Shown: one piece after another, positions 35,341 to 43,825 of the stretch | How positions within the stretch are numbered: position 1 is the first letter of the stretch | Layout: each line of letters begins with the position of its first letter | NCBI GenBank assembly: GCA_902526165.1 | Contig: CABZKA010000001.1 | Location: 84,435 to 148,434 of the forward strand | DNA length: 64,000 nucleotides | DNA from: an uncultured Bacteroidota bacterium | GTDB taxonomy: Bacteria; Bacteroidota; Bacteroidia; Flavobacteriales; Flavobacteriaceae | Reading direction: 5' to 3' | The notes under the pieces: generated by a model | Told to the model about the DNA's origin: nothing | The model's database searches: none | What the model saw: the letters and a program-made list of their open reading frames with translations, nothing else | Made by a program: the position numbers and the translations under genes

Positions 35341-36553
35341 ACTGTTTAATTTTTCTGTAGAGTGTTCTTTCACTTATCCCCAATTCTTTTGCGGCAATTT
35401 TTCTTTTGCCATTACTTTTTTCAAGGGCTTTAATTATTAGTTCAATTTCGTTGTGCTGAATCGATAATGTTTCTTCCTCTAAAACTTCCTCAGCATATGA
35501 AAATTTATCAGTATTATTAGAAATGTTTTTAGTTTGATAAGGCTCTTCACTTTTATCAAAAAAATCTTCTTTTTTTGAGATTAAATCATTTAAATCATTC
35601 AATTTCTCTGAATTTTTTTCATCAATATTTAAATATTTAGTAATTCTTTTTAGATCATTTAAATCTTTCTTCATATCAAAAAGAATTTTATAAAGAATTT
35701 CTCTTTCTGAGCTAAAATCACTCTTACCACTTTCCTTATCTTGAATTAATGCTGGAAGATTAGATCTTGGTTCAGGTAAATAAGTACTTAATAAATTAAA
35801 ATCAATTGATCTATTTTTTTCCAGTACCGAAAGTTGTTCAGTGATATTTTTCAATTGCCTAATATTACCATTCCAAACATAGCTTTTAAGAAGATTTTGT
35901 GCCTTTTCATCAAGACGTATTGTTGGCATATTATATTTTTTTGCAAAGTCTGATGCAAATTTTCTAAAAAGTAATACTATGTCATCTTTCCTCTTTCTGA
36001 GCGGAGGAACATTAATTTCTACAGTACTGAGCCTGTAATATAAATCTTCTCTAAATTTTCCCTTCGATATTGCTTCGTTCATATTGACATTAGTTGCTGC
36101 GACAATTCTAACATCTGTTTTTTGGGCTTTTGATGATCCAACCTTTAGAAACTCACCACTTTCAAGTATTCTTAGTAACCTTACTTGAGTACTCAACGGA
36201 AGTTCACCGACCTCATCAAGAAATATTGTTCCTCCATCTGCAACTTCAAAATAACCAGCTCTGTTTGTTGTTGCACCTGTAAAAGCACCTTTTTCATGAC
36301 CGAAAAGCTCTGAGTCAATCGTTCCCTCAGGAATTGCCCCACAATTTACAGCTATGTACTTGTTGTGTTTTCTGTGAGAAAATTGATGAATAATTTTAGG
36401 AAACACCTCTTTCCCAACCCCACTCTCACCCATAATCAAAACTGTTATGTCAGTAGGTGAAACTTTTATGGATTTTTCAATTGCCATCATTAGCGAATGA
36501 TCGTTTCCTATGATTTCAAATCTTTGCTTAATATTTTGTATTTCAGAATTCAT
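35324..36553 (-). CDS. Sigma-54-dependent transcriptional activator without receiver domain
   Basis: Starting at ATG 36553 (MNSEIQNIKQRFEIIGND), this is a protein of about 409 residues. The AAA+ domain holds Walker A GESGVGKE, the sigma-54-contacting loop GAFTGA in GHEKGAFTGATTNRAGYF, and Walker B DGGTIFLDEVGELPL. A Fis-type helix-turn-helix closes the protein (GKRKIAAKELGISERTLYRKIKQYDIEM). There is no N-terminal sensory or receiver domain, so activity may be set by abundance or a partner. It sits between miaB and lptE, as in other Flavobacteriia. Its regulon is unknown. Confidence 0.93.
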   Translation of the reverse strand: MNSEIQNIKQRFEIIGNDHSLMMAIEKSIKVSPTDITVLIMGESGVGKEVFPKIIHQFSHRKHNKYIAVNCGAIPEGTIDSELFGHEKGAFTGATTNRAGYFEVADGGTIFLDEVGELPLSTQVRLLRILESGEFLKVGSSKAQKTDVRIVAATNVNMNEAISKGKFREDLYYRLSTVEINVPPLRKRKDDIVLLFRKFASDFAKKYNMPTIRLDEKAQNLLKSYVWNGNIRQLKNITEQLSVLEKNRSIDFNLLSTYLPEPRSNLPALIQDKESGKSDFSSEREILYKILFDMKKDLNDLKRITKYLNIDEKNSEKLNDLNDLISKKEDFFDKSEEPYQTKNISNNTDKFSYAEEVLEEETLSIQHNEIELIIKALEKSNGKRKIAAKELGISERTLYRKIKQYDIEM

Positions 36554-36557
36554 AATT

Positions 36558-37937
36558 TTAACTAGTTCCAATCAGGGTTGTCGATGTATTATCATTAATT
36601 TTAACATTAACAAAATCACCTGGCTTGTGATTTTTCTTTGGGAAAACAACCATTATATTTTGATCATTCCTTCCACACCAGTATTTGTTAGATTTTCTGG
36701 ATTCTTTTTCTATTAATACTTCACAAATTTTGCCAACATATTGTTTTAAATTCGTAAAGCTATGTTTTTGCTGTAAATCAATAATTTCTTCGAGTCTTTT
36801 TTGTTTAACTTTTTCGGGTACATTATCATTAAATTTTTTATAGGCTGATGTTCCTGGTCTTTGAGAGTATTTAAACATGAATCCAAAATCGTATTTTACA
36901 TAATCCATTAACTCTAAAGTCATTTTATGATCATCATCATTTTCATTTGGAAATCCCGTAATCATATCATGTGAAATCCCACAATCGGGTATAATTTTTT
37001 TTATATTACCAATGAGTTCTTTGTAATTATCTACTGTATGTTTTCTGTTCATTAATCTTAAAATCTTATCACTTCCCGATTGAACTGGTAGGTGAATATG
37101 CTTACAAATATTTTTATGTTTGGTCATAACATTTAAAACATCTTCAGACATGTCTTGAGGGTTAGATGTTGTAAATCTTATTCTCATATTTTTGAAATTT
37201 ACTGCTATTAGATTTAGTAGTTTAGAAAATGATAATGAGGATTTTTTTTGCAACTCGCTAGCATTTTTAAAATCTTTCTTTAGACCACCTCCATACCATA
37301 AATAACTATCAACATTTTGTCCCAGTAATGTTATTTCTTTGTAACCACCATTTTTTAATTTTAAAATTTCTTTTATTATGCTTTTGGGGTCTCTGCTTCT
37401 TTCTCTACCCCTTGTAAATGGCACAACACAGAATGTGCACATGTTGTCACAGCCCCTTGTAATTGATACAAATGCTGAAATTCCATTTCTATCTAATCTT
37501 GACGGATCTATATTGCCATACGTTTCATCTTTGGATAGAATTACGTTCACAGCACTATTACCAATATCAACCTCCTCCAAAAGATTGGGAATGTCTCTGT
37601 AGGCGTCAGGACCCACAACTAAATCAACAATTTTCTCCTCAGTTAAAAATTTTTCTTTTAGTCTTTCAGCCATACAACCCAAAACACCAATTTTAAGATT
37701 GGTATTTTTCTTTTTCAATTTTTTAAATGATTCAAGTTTCCTCCTAATGGTAATTTCAGCTTTTTCCCGTATTGAACATGTATTCAGTAATATAAGGTCT
37801 GAATTTATGTAATTATCAGATGATTGATACCCATTACTATTTAATATGGATGATACAACTTCAGAATCAGAAAAATTCATCTGACAACCATATGTAATGA
37901 TTGAATATTTTTTTTTCTTATCAACAGCTACTAGCAT
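36558..37937 (-). CDS. miaB: tRNA-2-methylthio-N6-dimethylallyladenosine synthase MiaB
   Basis: A 459-residue radical-SAM methylthiotransferase. The N-terminal UPF0004 domain shows TYGCQMNFSDSE, LNTCSIREKAE and GVLGCMAERL (three cluster Cys). The radical-SAM site is RGCDNMCTFCVVPFTRGRERSR (C-X3-C-X2-C), and a TRAM domain ends the protein. It adds the methylthio group at A37 of tRNAs. It is the first gene of a long minus-strand run toward secG and has a TATATTTG box upstream. Confidence 0.97.
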   Translation of the reverse strand: MLVAVDKKKKYSIITYGCQMNFSDSEVVSSILNSNGYQSSDNYINSDLILLNTCSIREKAEITIRRKLESFKKLKKKNTNLKIGVLGCMAERLKEKFLTEEKIVDLVVGPDAYRDIPNLLEEVDIGNSAVNVILSKDETYGNIDPSRLDRNGISAFVSITRGCDNMCTFCVVPFTRGRERSRDPKSIIKEILKLKNGGYKEITLLGQNVDSYLWYGGGLKKDFKNASELQKKSSLSFSKLLNLIAVNFKNMRIRFTTSNPQDMSEDVLNVMTKHKNICKHIHLPVQSGSDKILRLMNRKHTVDNYKELIGNIKKIIPDCGISHDMITGFPNENDDDHKMTLELMDYVKYDFGFMFKYSQRPGTSAYKKFNDNVPEKVKQKRLEEIIDLQQKHSFTNLKQYVGKICEVLIEKESRKSNKYWCGRNDQNIMVVFPKKNHKPGDFVNVKINDNTSTTLIGTS

Positions 37938-37953
37938 AATTTTAATATGAGAA

Positions 37954-37961
37954 CAAATATA
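37954..37961 (-). promoter_or_regulatory. -7 promoter box for miaB
   Basis: The minus strand reads TATATTTG, matching TAnnTTTG, 16 bases before the miaB ATG. No TTG at standard -33 spacing is evident. It probably drives miaB, the sigma-54 activator and the genes behind them. Confidence 0.5.
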
Positions 37962-38019
37962 AAAAAACCTGACAAATTGTCGTGTTTTTTAAATTTTTGA
38001 TTTCAATTTATTTTTTCAA

Positions 38020-38035
38020 TTGGCACAGGACTTGA
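38020..38035 (+). promoter_or_regulatory. Sigma-54-like -24/-12 sequence upstream of topA
   Basis: TTGGCAC-AGGAC-TTGA resembles the sigma-54 promoter consensus TTGGCAC-N5-TTGC, with one mismatch at the final C of the -12 element. It lies 61 bases upstream of topA on the coding strand. A sigma-54 activator is encoded 1.5 kb away. A single site with a mismatch at a critical base is weak evidence. Confidence 0.25.
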
Positions 38036-38070
38036 TTAGTTGTGATTCAGAAGCATTAAAAAAAAACGTA

Positions 38071-38078
38071 TACATTTG
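38071..38078 (+). promoter_or_regulatory. -7 promoter box for topA
   Basis: TACATTTG matches TAnnTTTG, 18 bases before the topA ATG. It is the more likely housekeeping promoter for topA compared with the sigma-54-like site further upstream. Confidence 0.5.
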
Positions 38079-38096
38079 TCAACCTAATTTTCAGAA

Positions 38097-40538
38097 ATGC
38101 CAAAAAATTTAGTCATAGTTGAGTCACCTGCAAAAGCAAAAACTATAGAAAAGTTCCTAGGTAATGACTTCAAGGTTGTTTCGAGTAATGGTCATATAGC
38201 AGACTTACCCTCCAAAGAATTAGGTATCAATGTTGACAACAATTATGAACCAAAATATATTGTTAATTCAGATAAAAAAGATATTATAAAAATACTCAAA
38301 AAGGAATCAAAAACTGCTGAGATGGTTTGGTTGGCTAGTGATGAAGACAGAGAAGGTGAGGCCATTGCCTGGCATTTATTTGAGCTTTTGGGTTTAAATA
38401 AAGACAATACCAAAAGAATAGTATTTCGCGAGATAACGAAGAATGCGGTATTAAAGTCAATTGAAAACCCAAGAGAAATAAATGAAAGCCTCGTAAACGC
38501 TCAACAAGCCAGAAGAGTATTAGATCGGTTGGTTGGATATAAAATTTCACCTGTTCTTTGGAGAAAGGTAAAGGGGGGATTATCAGCAGGAAGAGTTCAA
38601 TCAGTAGCGTTGAGACTAATTGCTGACAAGGAGAAGCAAATTGAAAGTTTTCAGCCAGTGAAATCTTTCAAAGTTTCAGCTGAGTTTCTGACAGTTAAAG
38701 GTGAAGTATTTAAAGCAAGACACAAATCTAAGATTGATGAAAATATTGATTTAGATAGACTTATAGATTCTTTAAAAAATTCAAAATTTAATGTATCTGA
38801 TATCAAAAAAACTCCTTTATCAAGAAAACCATTGCCTCCTTTCACCACATCAACACTTCAGCAAGAAGCGTCAAGAAGGCTAGGTTTTCCTGTATCCAAA
38901 ACCATGCGTACAGCTCAAAGACTATATGAACAAGGACATATAACATACATGAGAACAGACAGTGTTAGGCTGTCAGATGTAGCAAAAAGTGCCTTAAAAA
39001 GTAAAATTTTAAATGATTTTGGTGAAAAATATTTTACCGAAAGATCTTACACAAATAAATCTAAAAATGCTCAACAAGCACATGAAGCAGTTAGGCCAAC
39101 GGATTTTGAAAACAAGAATGTTTCTGTTGATTTAGACCAGATCAAGCTGTATGATTTGATTTTGAAACGAACAATTGCAAGTCAAATGTCTCAGGCAAAA
39201 ATTGATAAAACGGTTGTTTCAGTTCAAAGTAGAACAATTGATTTATCATTTACAGCAGAAGGCGAAGTGATTAACTTTGATGGTTTTTTAAAAGTTTACA
39301 GTTCTGTAAAAGATGATGACTCAGAAAAAGATATTTCTATTGATCTTCCCAAATTAACTGTAGGAGACTATTTAAACAAAAAAGTAATTTTAATTACAGA
39401 AAATTTTTCAAAACCACCATTTAGATACACTGAGGCATCTCTTGTCAGAAAAATGGAGGAATTAGGCATTGGTAGACCATCTACATACGCCCCAACAATA
39501 ACAACTGTAATGAATAGAAAATATGTTTTTAAGGGTACAGATGATTCTAAAAAGAGAGAGATATTACAAATTATCGTCAATGATAAAATTAAAAAGCAAA
39601 AGGTGGAAGAATCATATGGTTCTAATAAAGGTAAACTTGTACCTTCCGAAGTTGGAAAGTTAGTTAATGATTTTTTATGTAATAATTTTAAAAATATAAT
39701 TGATTATAATTTTACAGCTGATGTTGAAAATAATTTCGATTTAATTGCATCAGGAAAAAAACAATGGAAAGAAATTATCAATGAGTTTTATAATCCATTT
39801 AACGATAAAGTGTCAGAGGTTGAGAAAAATGCAAAGAGGGAAACCGGTGAAAGAATTTTAGGCCCAGATCCAAAGAGTGGAAGACAAGTGAGTGTAAAAC
39901 TTGGTAAGTTTGGTCCGATGGTACAAATCGGCAAAGTTGACGATGAAGAAAAACCATTGTTTGCAAGTCTTCTTCCAGATCAAAAAATTAGTAATGTAAC
40001 GATTGAAGATGCTTTAAGATTATTTGAACTGCCTTTTAAAGTTGGTGAATATGAGGGTAAAGAAGTCATTTCTAACATAGGAAGATATGGTCCATACATC
40101 AAATATGAAAAAACCTTTATCTCAATTCCGCAAGGGTTAACTCCATTTACAATTTCAATTGAAAAATCTGTTGAGCTAATTTTAAATAAGCAAAAAGAAA
40201 ATAAACCTTTAATCAACTATGAGGGTTTTGACGTGACAAAGGGAAAAGGAAGATTTGGACCATATATCAAATGGAATGGAACTTTTATTAACGTTAATAA
40301 AAACTATGATTTTGAAAATCTTTCGGATGAAGATTGCATTAAGCTAATTACAGATAAAAAAGCCAAGGATGCAGAAAAAATATTAAAAGTCTGGGACTCA
40401 GAAAAAATCTCAATAGAAAAGGGTAGATGGGGTAAAATTTTTATTATTAAAGGAAAATCAAGAATTCCTCTTTCCAAAGATATCGATATCAATTCTATAG
40501 ATTTGAAGACCGCAAAAGGTTATTTTAGAAAAAAATAA
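38097..40538 (+). CDS. topA: DNA topoisomerase I
   Basis: An 813-residue type IA topoisomerase. The TOPRIM domain starts LVIVESPAKAKTIEKFLG and has the acidic motif SDEDREGEAIAWHL. The active-site Tyr is in HITYMRTDSVRLS (about residue 283). The C-terminal third contains repeated SNIGRYGPYIKYE / GRFGPYIKWNG units instead of classical four-Cys zinc ribbons, as in other Bacteroidota. It relaxes negative supercoils. Nine bases separate it from the arginase-like gene. Confidence 0.98.
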   Translation: MPKNLVIVESPAKAKTIEKFLGNDFKVVSSNGHIADLPSKELGINVDNNYEPKYIVNSDKKDIIKILKKESKTAEMVWLASDEDREGEAIAWHLFELLGLNKDNTKRIVFREITKNAVLKSIENPREINESLVNAQQARRVLDRLVGYKISPVLWRKVKGGLSAGRVQSVALRLIADKEKQIESFQPVKSFKVSAEFLTVKGEVFKARHKSKIDENIDLDRLIDSLKNSKFNVSDIKKTPLSRKPLPPFTTSTLQQEASRRLGFPVSKTMRTAQRLYEQGHITYMRTDSVRLSDVAKSALKSKILNDFGEKYFTERSYTNKSKNAQQAHEAVRPTDFENKNVSVDLDQIKLYDLILKRTIASQMSQAKIDKTVVSVQSRTIDLSFTAEGEVINFDGFLKVYSSVKDDDSEKDISIDLPKLTVGDYLNKKVILITENFSKPPFRYTEASLVRKMEELGIGRPSTYAPTITTVMNRKYVFKGTDDSKKREILQIIVNDKIKKQKVEESYGSNKGKLVPSEVGKLVNDFLCNNFKNIIDYNFTADVENNFDLIASGKKQWKEIINEFYNPFNDKVSEVEKNAKRETGERILGPDPKSGRQVSVKLGKFGPMVQIGKVDDEEKPLFASLLPDQKISNVTIEDALRLFELPFKVGEYEGKEVISNIGRYGPYIKYEKTFISIPQGLTPFTISIEKSVELILNKQKENKPLINYEGFDVTKGKGRFGPYIKWNGTFINVNKNYDFENLSDEDCIKLITDKKAKDAEKILKVWDSEKISIEKGRWGKIFIIKGKSRIPLSKDIDINSIDLKTAKGYFRKK

Positions 40539-40546
40539 TTCAGATA

Positions 40547-41662
40547 GTGTTAAGAGATTATTTCATTTCACTAATTGATTTTAAAGAATTTTACAACAGA
40601 CTAAATAACAAATCAATTGGTAGAAATATTATAATTAATGGTATTGATGAGTTCGAAATAGATCAATCGATTAGTATTGTAATGTTCTCTGTTGAGGGTA
40701 TAAAATTAGCCTCAAAAAATAGTTTAAATTATGCAAAAAAAATTAGAAAAAAACTATATCGTTTATCATGGGGAGGTTGGAATATAAAGATTTTAGACTT
40801 GGGATTTTTCAAAATTGGAAATCAAAACTCGGATACTCAGTTTGCTTTAAGAGAAATTTTAGAAAAATTAGCGTCTATGCAAATAAAAGTCGTGGTTTTA
40901 AATCTGAACCATAATTTGATTTTTGATTTTTATTATGCATTAAAACAAAACAATAACATTGTTAATATTGTTTCAGTTGACAATAAAATTCCAACTAATT
41001 CTAAAGATTCATCATTAAGAAAAATTTTAGACGATGAAAATTGTAAACTAGGAGAATATTCAAACGTAGGTTTTCAAAAACACATCAATAATATTGATGA
41101 AATTAAACTTTTTGAAAATATGATGTTTGAAACGTATAGTCTAGGTAAAGTAAAAAATAAAATAATCAATTCAGAACCAATTTTTAGAAACTCCACTTTA
41201 GTTAATATCAGTACAAGTGCAGTTAAATCAGGTGACATTAATAATTCACATGAATTTACAAATGGATTATCATCTTTTGAATTTTGTAGTTTATGCAGAT
41301 TTGCGGGTTTATCAACCAACTTAAATTTAATTTCTTTTAAATCAGACTATCAATCATCTGCTATATCATCATTAATTTCTGAGGGAATATGGTATGCTAT
41401 TGATGGTATGGACAGTGTTGTGCAAGAAAATATACAAGTTAACTCAGACAATTATATTTTTTACAATGTTTCAGTAGATAACTTTGATCTAAAATTTGTA
41501 AAGAGTTTACTTAGTAACAGGTGGTGGGTGTGTCTTGAAAATATAAATTTAGTTCAGATGGAAAAGACCTATATTCCATGTGTTGAAGATGATTATTTAC
41601 TATCTAAAAATTCTGTTTTGTCTGACAGGATATTGACAAGAATAAAAAATAAAATAACCTAA
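40547..41662 (+). CDS. Arginase/formimidoylglutamase-fold protein lacking the metal ligands
   Basis: A 371-residue protein starting with GTG. It follows the pattern of Bacteroidota proteins usually called formimidoylglutamase: SVEGIK, a central IVSVDNKI, SNVGFQKHIN, NGLSSFEFCSLCRFAGLS and EGIWYAIDGM. Active ureohydrolases bind two Mn ions through GGDH, DAHXD and SXDXDXXDP motifs. None is seen: SVDNK stands for DAHXD and NISTSAVKSGD for the last. Catalysis is therefore unlikely. Homologues lie between topA and gldK in other Flavobacteriia, so a role linked to the gliding/secretion locus is possible but unproven. Confidence 0.75.
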   Translation: MLRDYFISLIDFKEFYNRLNNKSIGRNIIINGIDEFEIDQSISIVMFSVEGIKLASKNSLNYAKKIRKKLYRLSWGGWNIKILDLGFFKIGNQNSDTQFALREILEKLASMQIKVVVLNLNHNLIFDFYYALKQNNNIVNIVSVDNKIPTNSKDSSLRKILDDENCKLGEYSNVGFQKHINNIDEIKLFENMMFETYSLGKVKNKIINSEPIFRNSTLVNISTSAVKSGDINNSHEFTNGLSSFEFCSLCRFAGLSTNLNLISFKSDYQSSAISSLISEGIWYAIDGMDSVVQENIQVNSDNYIFYNVSVDNFDLKFVKSLLSNRWWVCLENINLVQMEKTYIPCVEDDYLLSKNSVLSDRILTRIKNKIT

Positions 41663-41720
41663 AATTAAATCAAAAGTATTATTTTAGGGTCCAATTTTTG
41701 ATATTGTATACATATATAGT

Positions 41721-43211
41721 ATGAAAAGAAACTTATTATTAGTAACATTTTTATTTTTACTATTTTCCTGTTCAAAGGATGATAGAGGAGATCTCGTTGG
41801 AGTTAAAGCCTCAAAATTTTTTCCCAACAAACCACAAGGAATGGTTCTAATTCCGTCTGGTTCATACGTTATGGGACCCTCAAATCCAAATGCATATATG
41901 GATCAAAATCCTACGCTAAAAACTGTTTCTCTCAAAGCGTTTTACATGGACGAAACAGAGATCTCTAACGGTGAGTATAGACAATTTGTTAATTGGGTCA
42001 GAGATTCGATTGTCAGAGATGAACTTGCTCGAGCGGCTTATGAAAAAATTGGAGATGAGATTAATGAAGAAGATCTTCTTTGGGATTATATGCCCATTGC
42101 AAAGATATCTGAATCTGATGATGAGGAAAAATCTGCTTATCAAGAATATTTAGAGCAAAATGGTTTAGGTTTTCTTGATATTGACAATAAATTTACATAC
42201 AAAATTAATTGGGACACTGAGCTCTATTGGAATGTTGAAGATTATGTGGATTCGAATTACGCAGCTGTTTTAGAGGGTGGTTCTGGAGCAGATTCATCAG
42301 GGCTTTATGAAAATCTTCCCAATCCCATTAATGAAAAAGGTGAGGCCAAAGAATATATTAAAACTAATGATTCACTCATAGGTTTTGAAGGATTTATGAT
42401 TCCTGCTGACAAAACACCAAATGGTTTAAGGGCGTTCAAAACAAAAAGAATTGTATATAGTTACAGGGAATTTAATATTGATCAAAATAAATGGTCTGAA
42501 TACAAGCAGATTGAAGTTTATCCAGATACTACTGTGTGGTACAAGGATTTTGCATTTAGTTACAATGAACCAATGCACAATGATTATTTCTGGCATGACG
42601 CTTACAATAATTACCCTGTTGTAGGTGTTTCATGGGAGCAAGCCAAGGCTTTTGCTCATTGGAGGACTTTTTATAAAAACCAAAATCAAAGAAAAGCAAG
42701 AAAAAATATTCAATTAGTTAGCGAATTTAGGCTACCTACTGAAGCTGAGTGGGAGTATGCAGCAAGAGGAGGTATTGAAAGAGCTGAGTATCCGTGGGGA
42801 GGGCCATACACATATGATGAAAAAGGTTGTTTTCTTGCTAATTTTAAACCAGAAAGAGGAGATTATGCTGCTGATCAAATTTTATATACCGCTGAGGTGG
42901 AGTCTTATTGGCCCAATGATTTCGGATTATATAATATGTCAGGAAATGTTTCAGAGTGGACTGACTCTAATTATGAAAAGGATGCAGTTGATTTAGTAGC
43001 TGGATTAAATCCAAATGTTGAAGGATCTAAATCAAATAATCAAAAAGTTGTTAGAGGTGGATCTTGGAAAGACGTGGCACATTTTTTAAAGGTATCCACA
43101 AGAGATTATGAATATCAAAATTCGAAAAGATCCTATATAGGCTTTAGAACAGTTCAAAGTTATCTTGGAGAGGACGTAGGTTTTCAAGAAAACCCTAATA
43201 AAATATTTTAA
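41721..43211 (+). CDS. gldK: Type IX secretion/gliding lipoprotein GldK
   Basis: A 496-residue lipoprotein (lipobox LLFSC) with a formylglycine-generating-enzyme-like (SUMF1) fold. Family segments include GMVLIPSGSYVMG, FYMDETEISNGEYRQFV, YPVVGVSWEQAKAFAHWR, EFRLPTEAEWEYAARGG, YNMSGNVSEW and VVRGGSWKD. With GldN it forms the periplasmic ring attached to the outer membrane above the GldLM motor. The related GldJ is excluded because gldL, gldM and gldN follow directly. The roughly 60-base gap from the previous gene suggests its own promoter. Confidence 0.96.
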   Translation: MKRNLLLVTFLFLLFSCSKDDRGDLVGVKASKFFPNKPQGMVLIPSGSYVMGPSNPNAYMDQNPTLKTVSLKAFYMDETEISNGEYRQFVNWVRDSIVRDELARAAYEKIGDEINEEDLLWDYMPIAKISESDDEEKSAYQEYLEQNGLGFLDIDNKFTYKINWDTELYWNVEDYVDSNYAAVLEGGSGADSSGLYENLPNPINEKGEAKEYIKTNDSLIGFEGFMIPADKTPNGLRAFKTKRIVYSYREFNIDQNKWSEYKQIEVYPDTTVWYKDFAFSYNEPMHNDYFWHDAYNNYPVVGVSWEQAKAFAHWRTFYKNQNQRKARKNIQLVSEFRLPTEAEWEYAARGGIERAEYPWGGPYTYDEKGCFLANFKPERGDYAADQILYTAEVESYWPNDFGLYNMSGNVSEWTDSNYEKDAVDLVAGLNPNVEGSKSNNQKVVRGGSWKDVAHFLKVSTRDYEYQNSKRSYIGFRTVQSYLGEDVGFQENPNKIF

Positions 43212-43241
43212 TTAAAACTACAAAACTAAAAATTAACAATT

Positions 43242-43823
43242 ATGAAAAAACAATTTATACCCGACAATTACATGGAATTATTCTTCGGAGTAGGAGCTGC
43301 AGTTGTAATTATTGGTGCTCTCTTAAAAATTATTAATGCATCACTTATATTCTCAGCTAACACTTGGCTTATTGCTGGACTATCAACTGAAGCAATCATT
43401 TTTACTCTATCAGGTATTCAAGGTTATTTTCTTTCATCACCTGGGGAAGAGGAAGATGCTGTCAGTACTATTGCCATTGAAACTGCTGCATTACAAAAAG
43501 CAGTTGATGGAACTGTTAAAGGTCTAAATAGTTTGAATTCAAACCTATCCACCGCATCCAAAGCTGCACAATCAATTTCTGTACCCTCTGATTTATCATC
43601 AAATGCTCAATCAGTAAGCGACGGGCTCTCATCTGCAATTGCAAGTATTGAGGAGATTAATAAATTGTATCAAAACTTAGGAAAATCATTATCTCAAGTA
43701 AACTCTGCCACCGATGCTTTGGATATTCCGGAAGGAGTTGGTGAAGAGTTAGAGAAAATGAAGAATACAATTAAAGAGTTAAATGCTAAGTATGAAGCAA
43801 TGCTTGGCGCAATGAACAAGTAG
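43242..43823 (+). CDS. gldL: Type IX secretion/gliding motor protein GldL
   Basis: A 193-residue inner-membrane protein. Two helices are visible at about residues 11-31 (MELFFGVGAAVVIIGALLKI) and 41-62 (TWLIAGLSTEAIIFTLSGIQ). The second contains Glu50, which corresponds to the conserved intramembrane Glu needed for proton-driven rotation. The cytoplasmic part is helical, rich in Ser, Ala and Asn, and ends in a predicted coiled coil. GldL surrounds a GldM dimer to form the motor. It starts 30 bases after gldK and is followed by gldM after 2 bases. Confidence 0.97.
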   Translation: MKKQFIPDNYMELFFGVGAAVVIIGALLKIINASLIFSANTWLIAGLSTEAIIFTLSGIQGYFLSSPGEEEDAVSTIAIETAALQKAVDGTVKGLNSLNSNLSTASKAAQSISVPSDLSSNAQSVSDGLSSAIASIEEINKLYQNLGKSLSQVNSATDALDIPEGVGEELEKMKNTIKELNAKYEAMLGAMNK

Positions 43824-43825
43824 GA

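Noticed and set aside
41721-43211. Annotation of the SUMF1-fold lipoprotein as a formylglycine-generating enzyme or as GldJ
   Set aside because: Lipoprotein signal and position directly before gldL, gldM and gldN identify GldK; no sulfatase gene is nearby.
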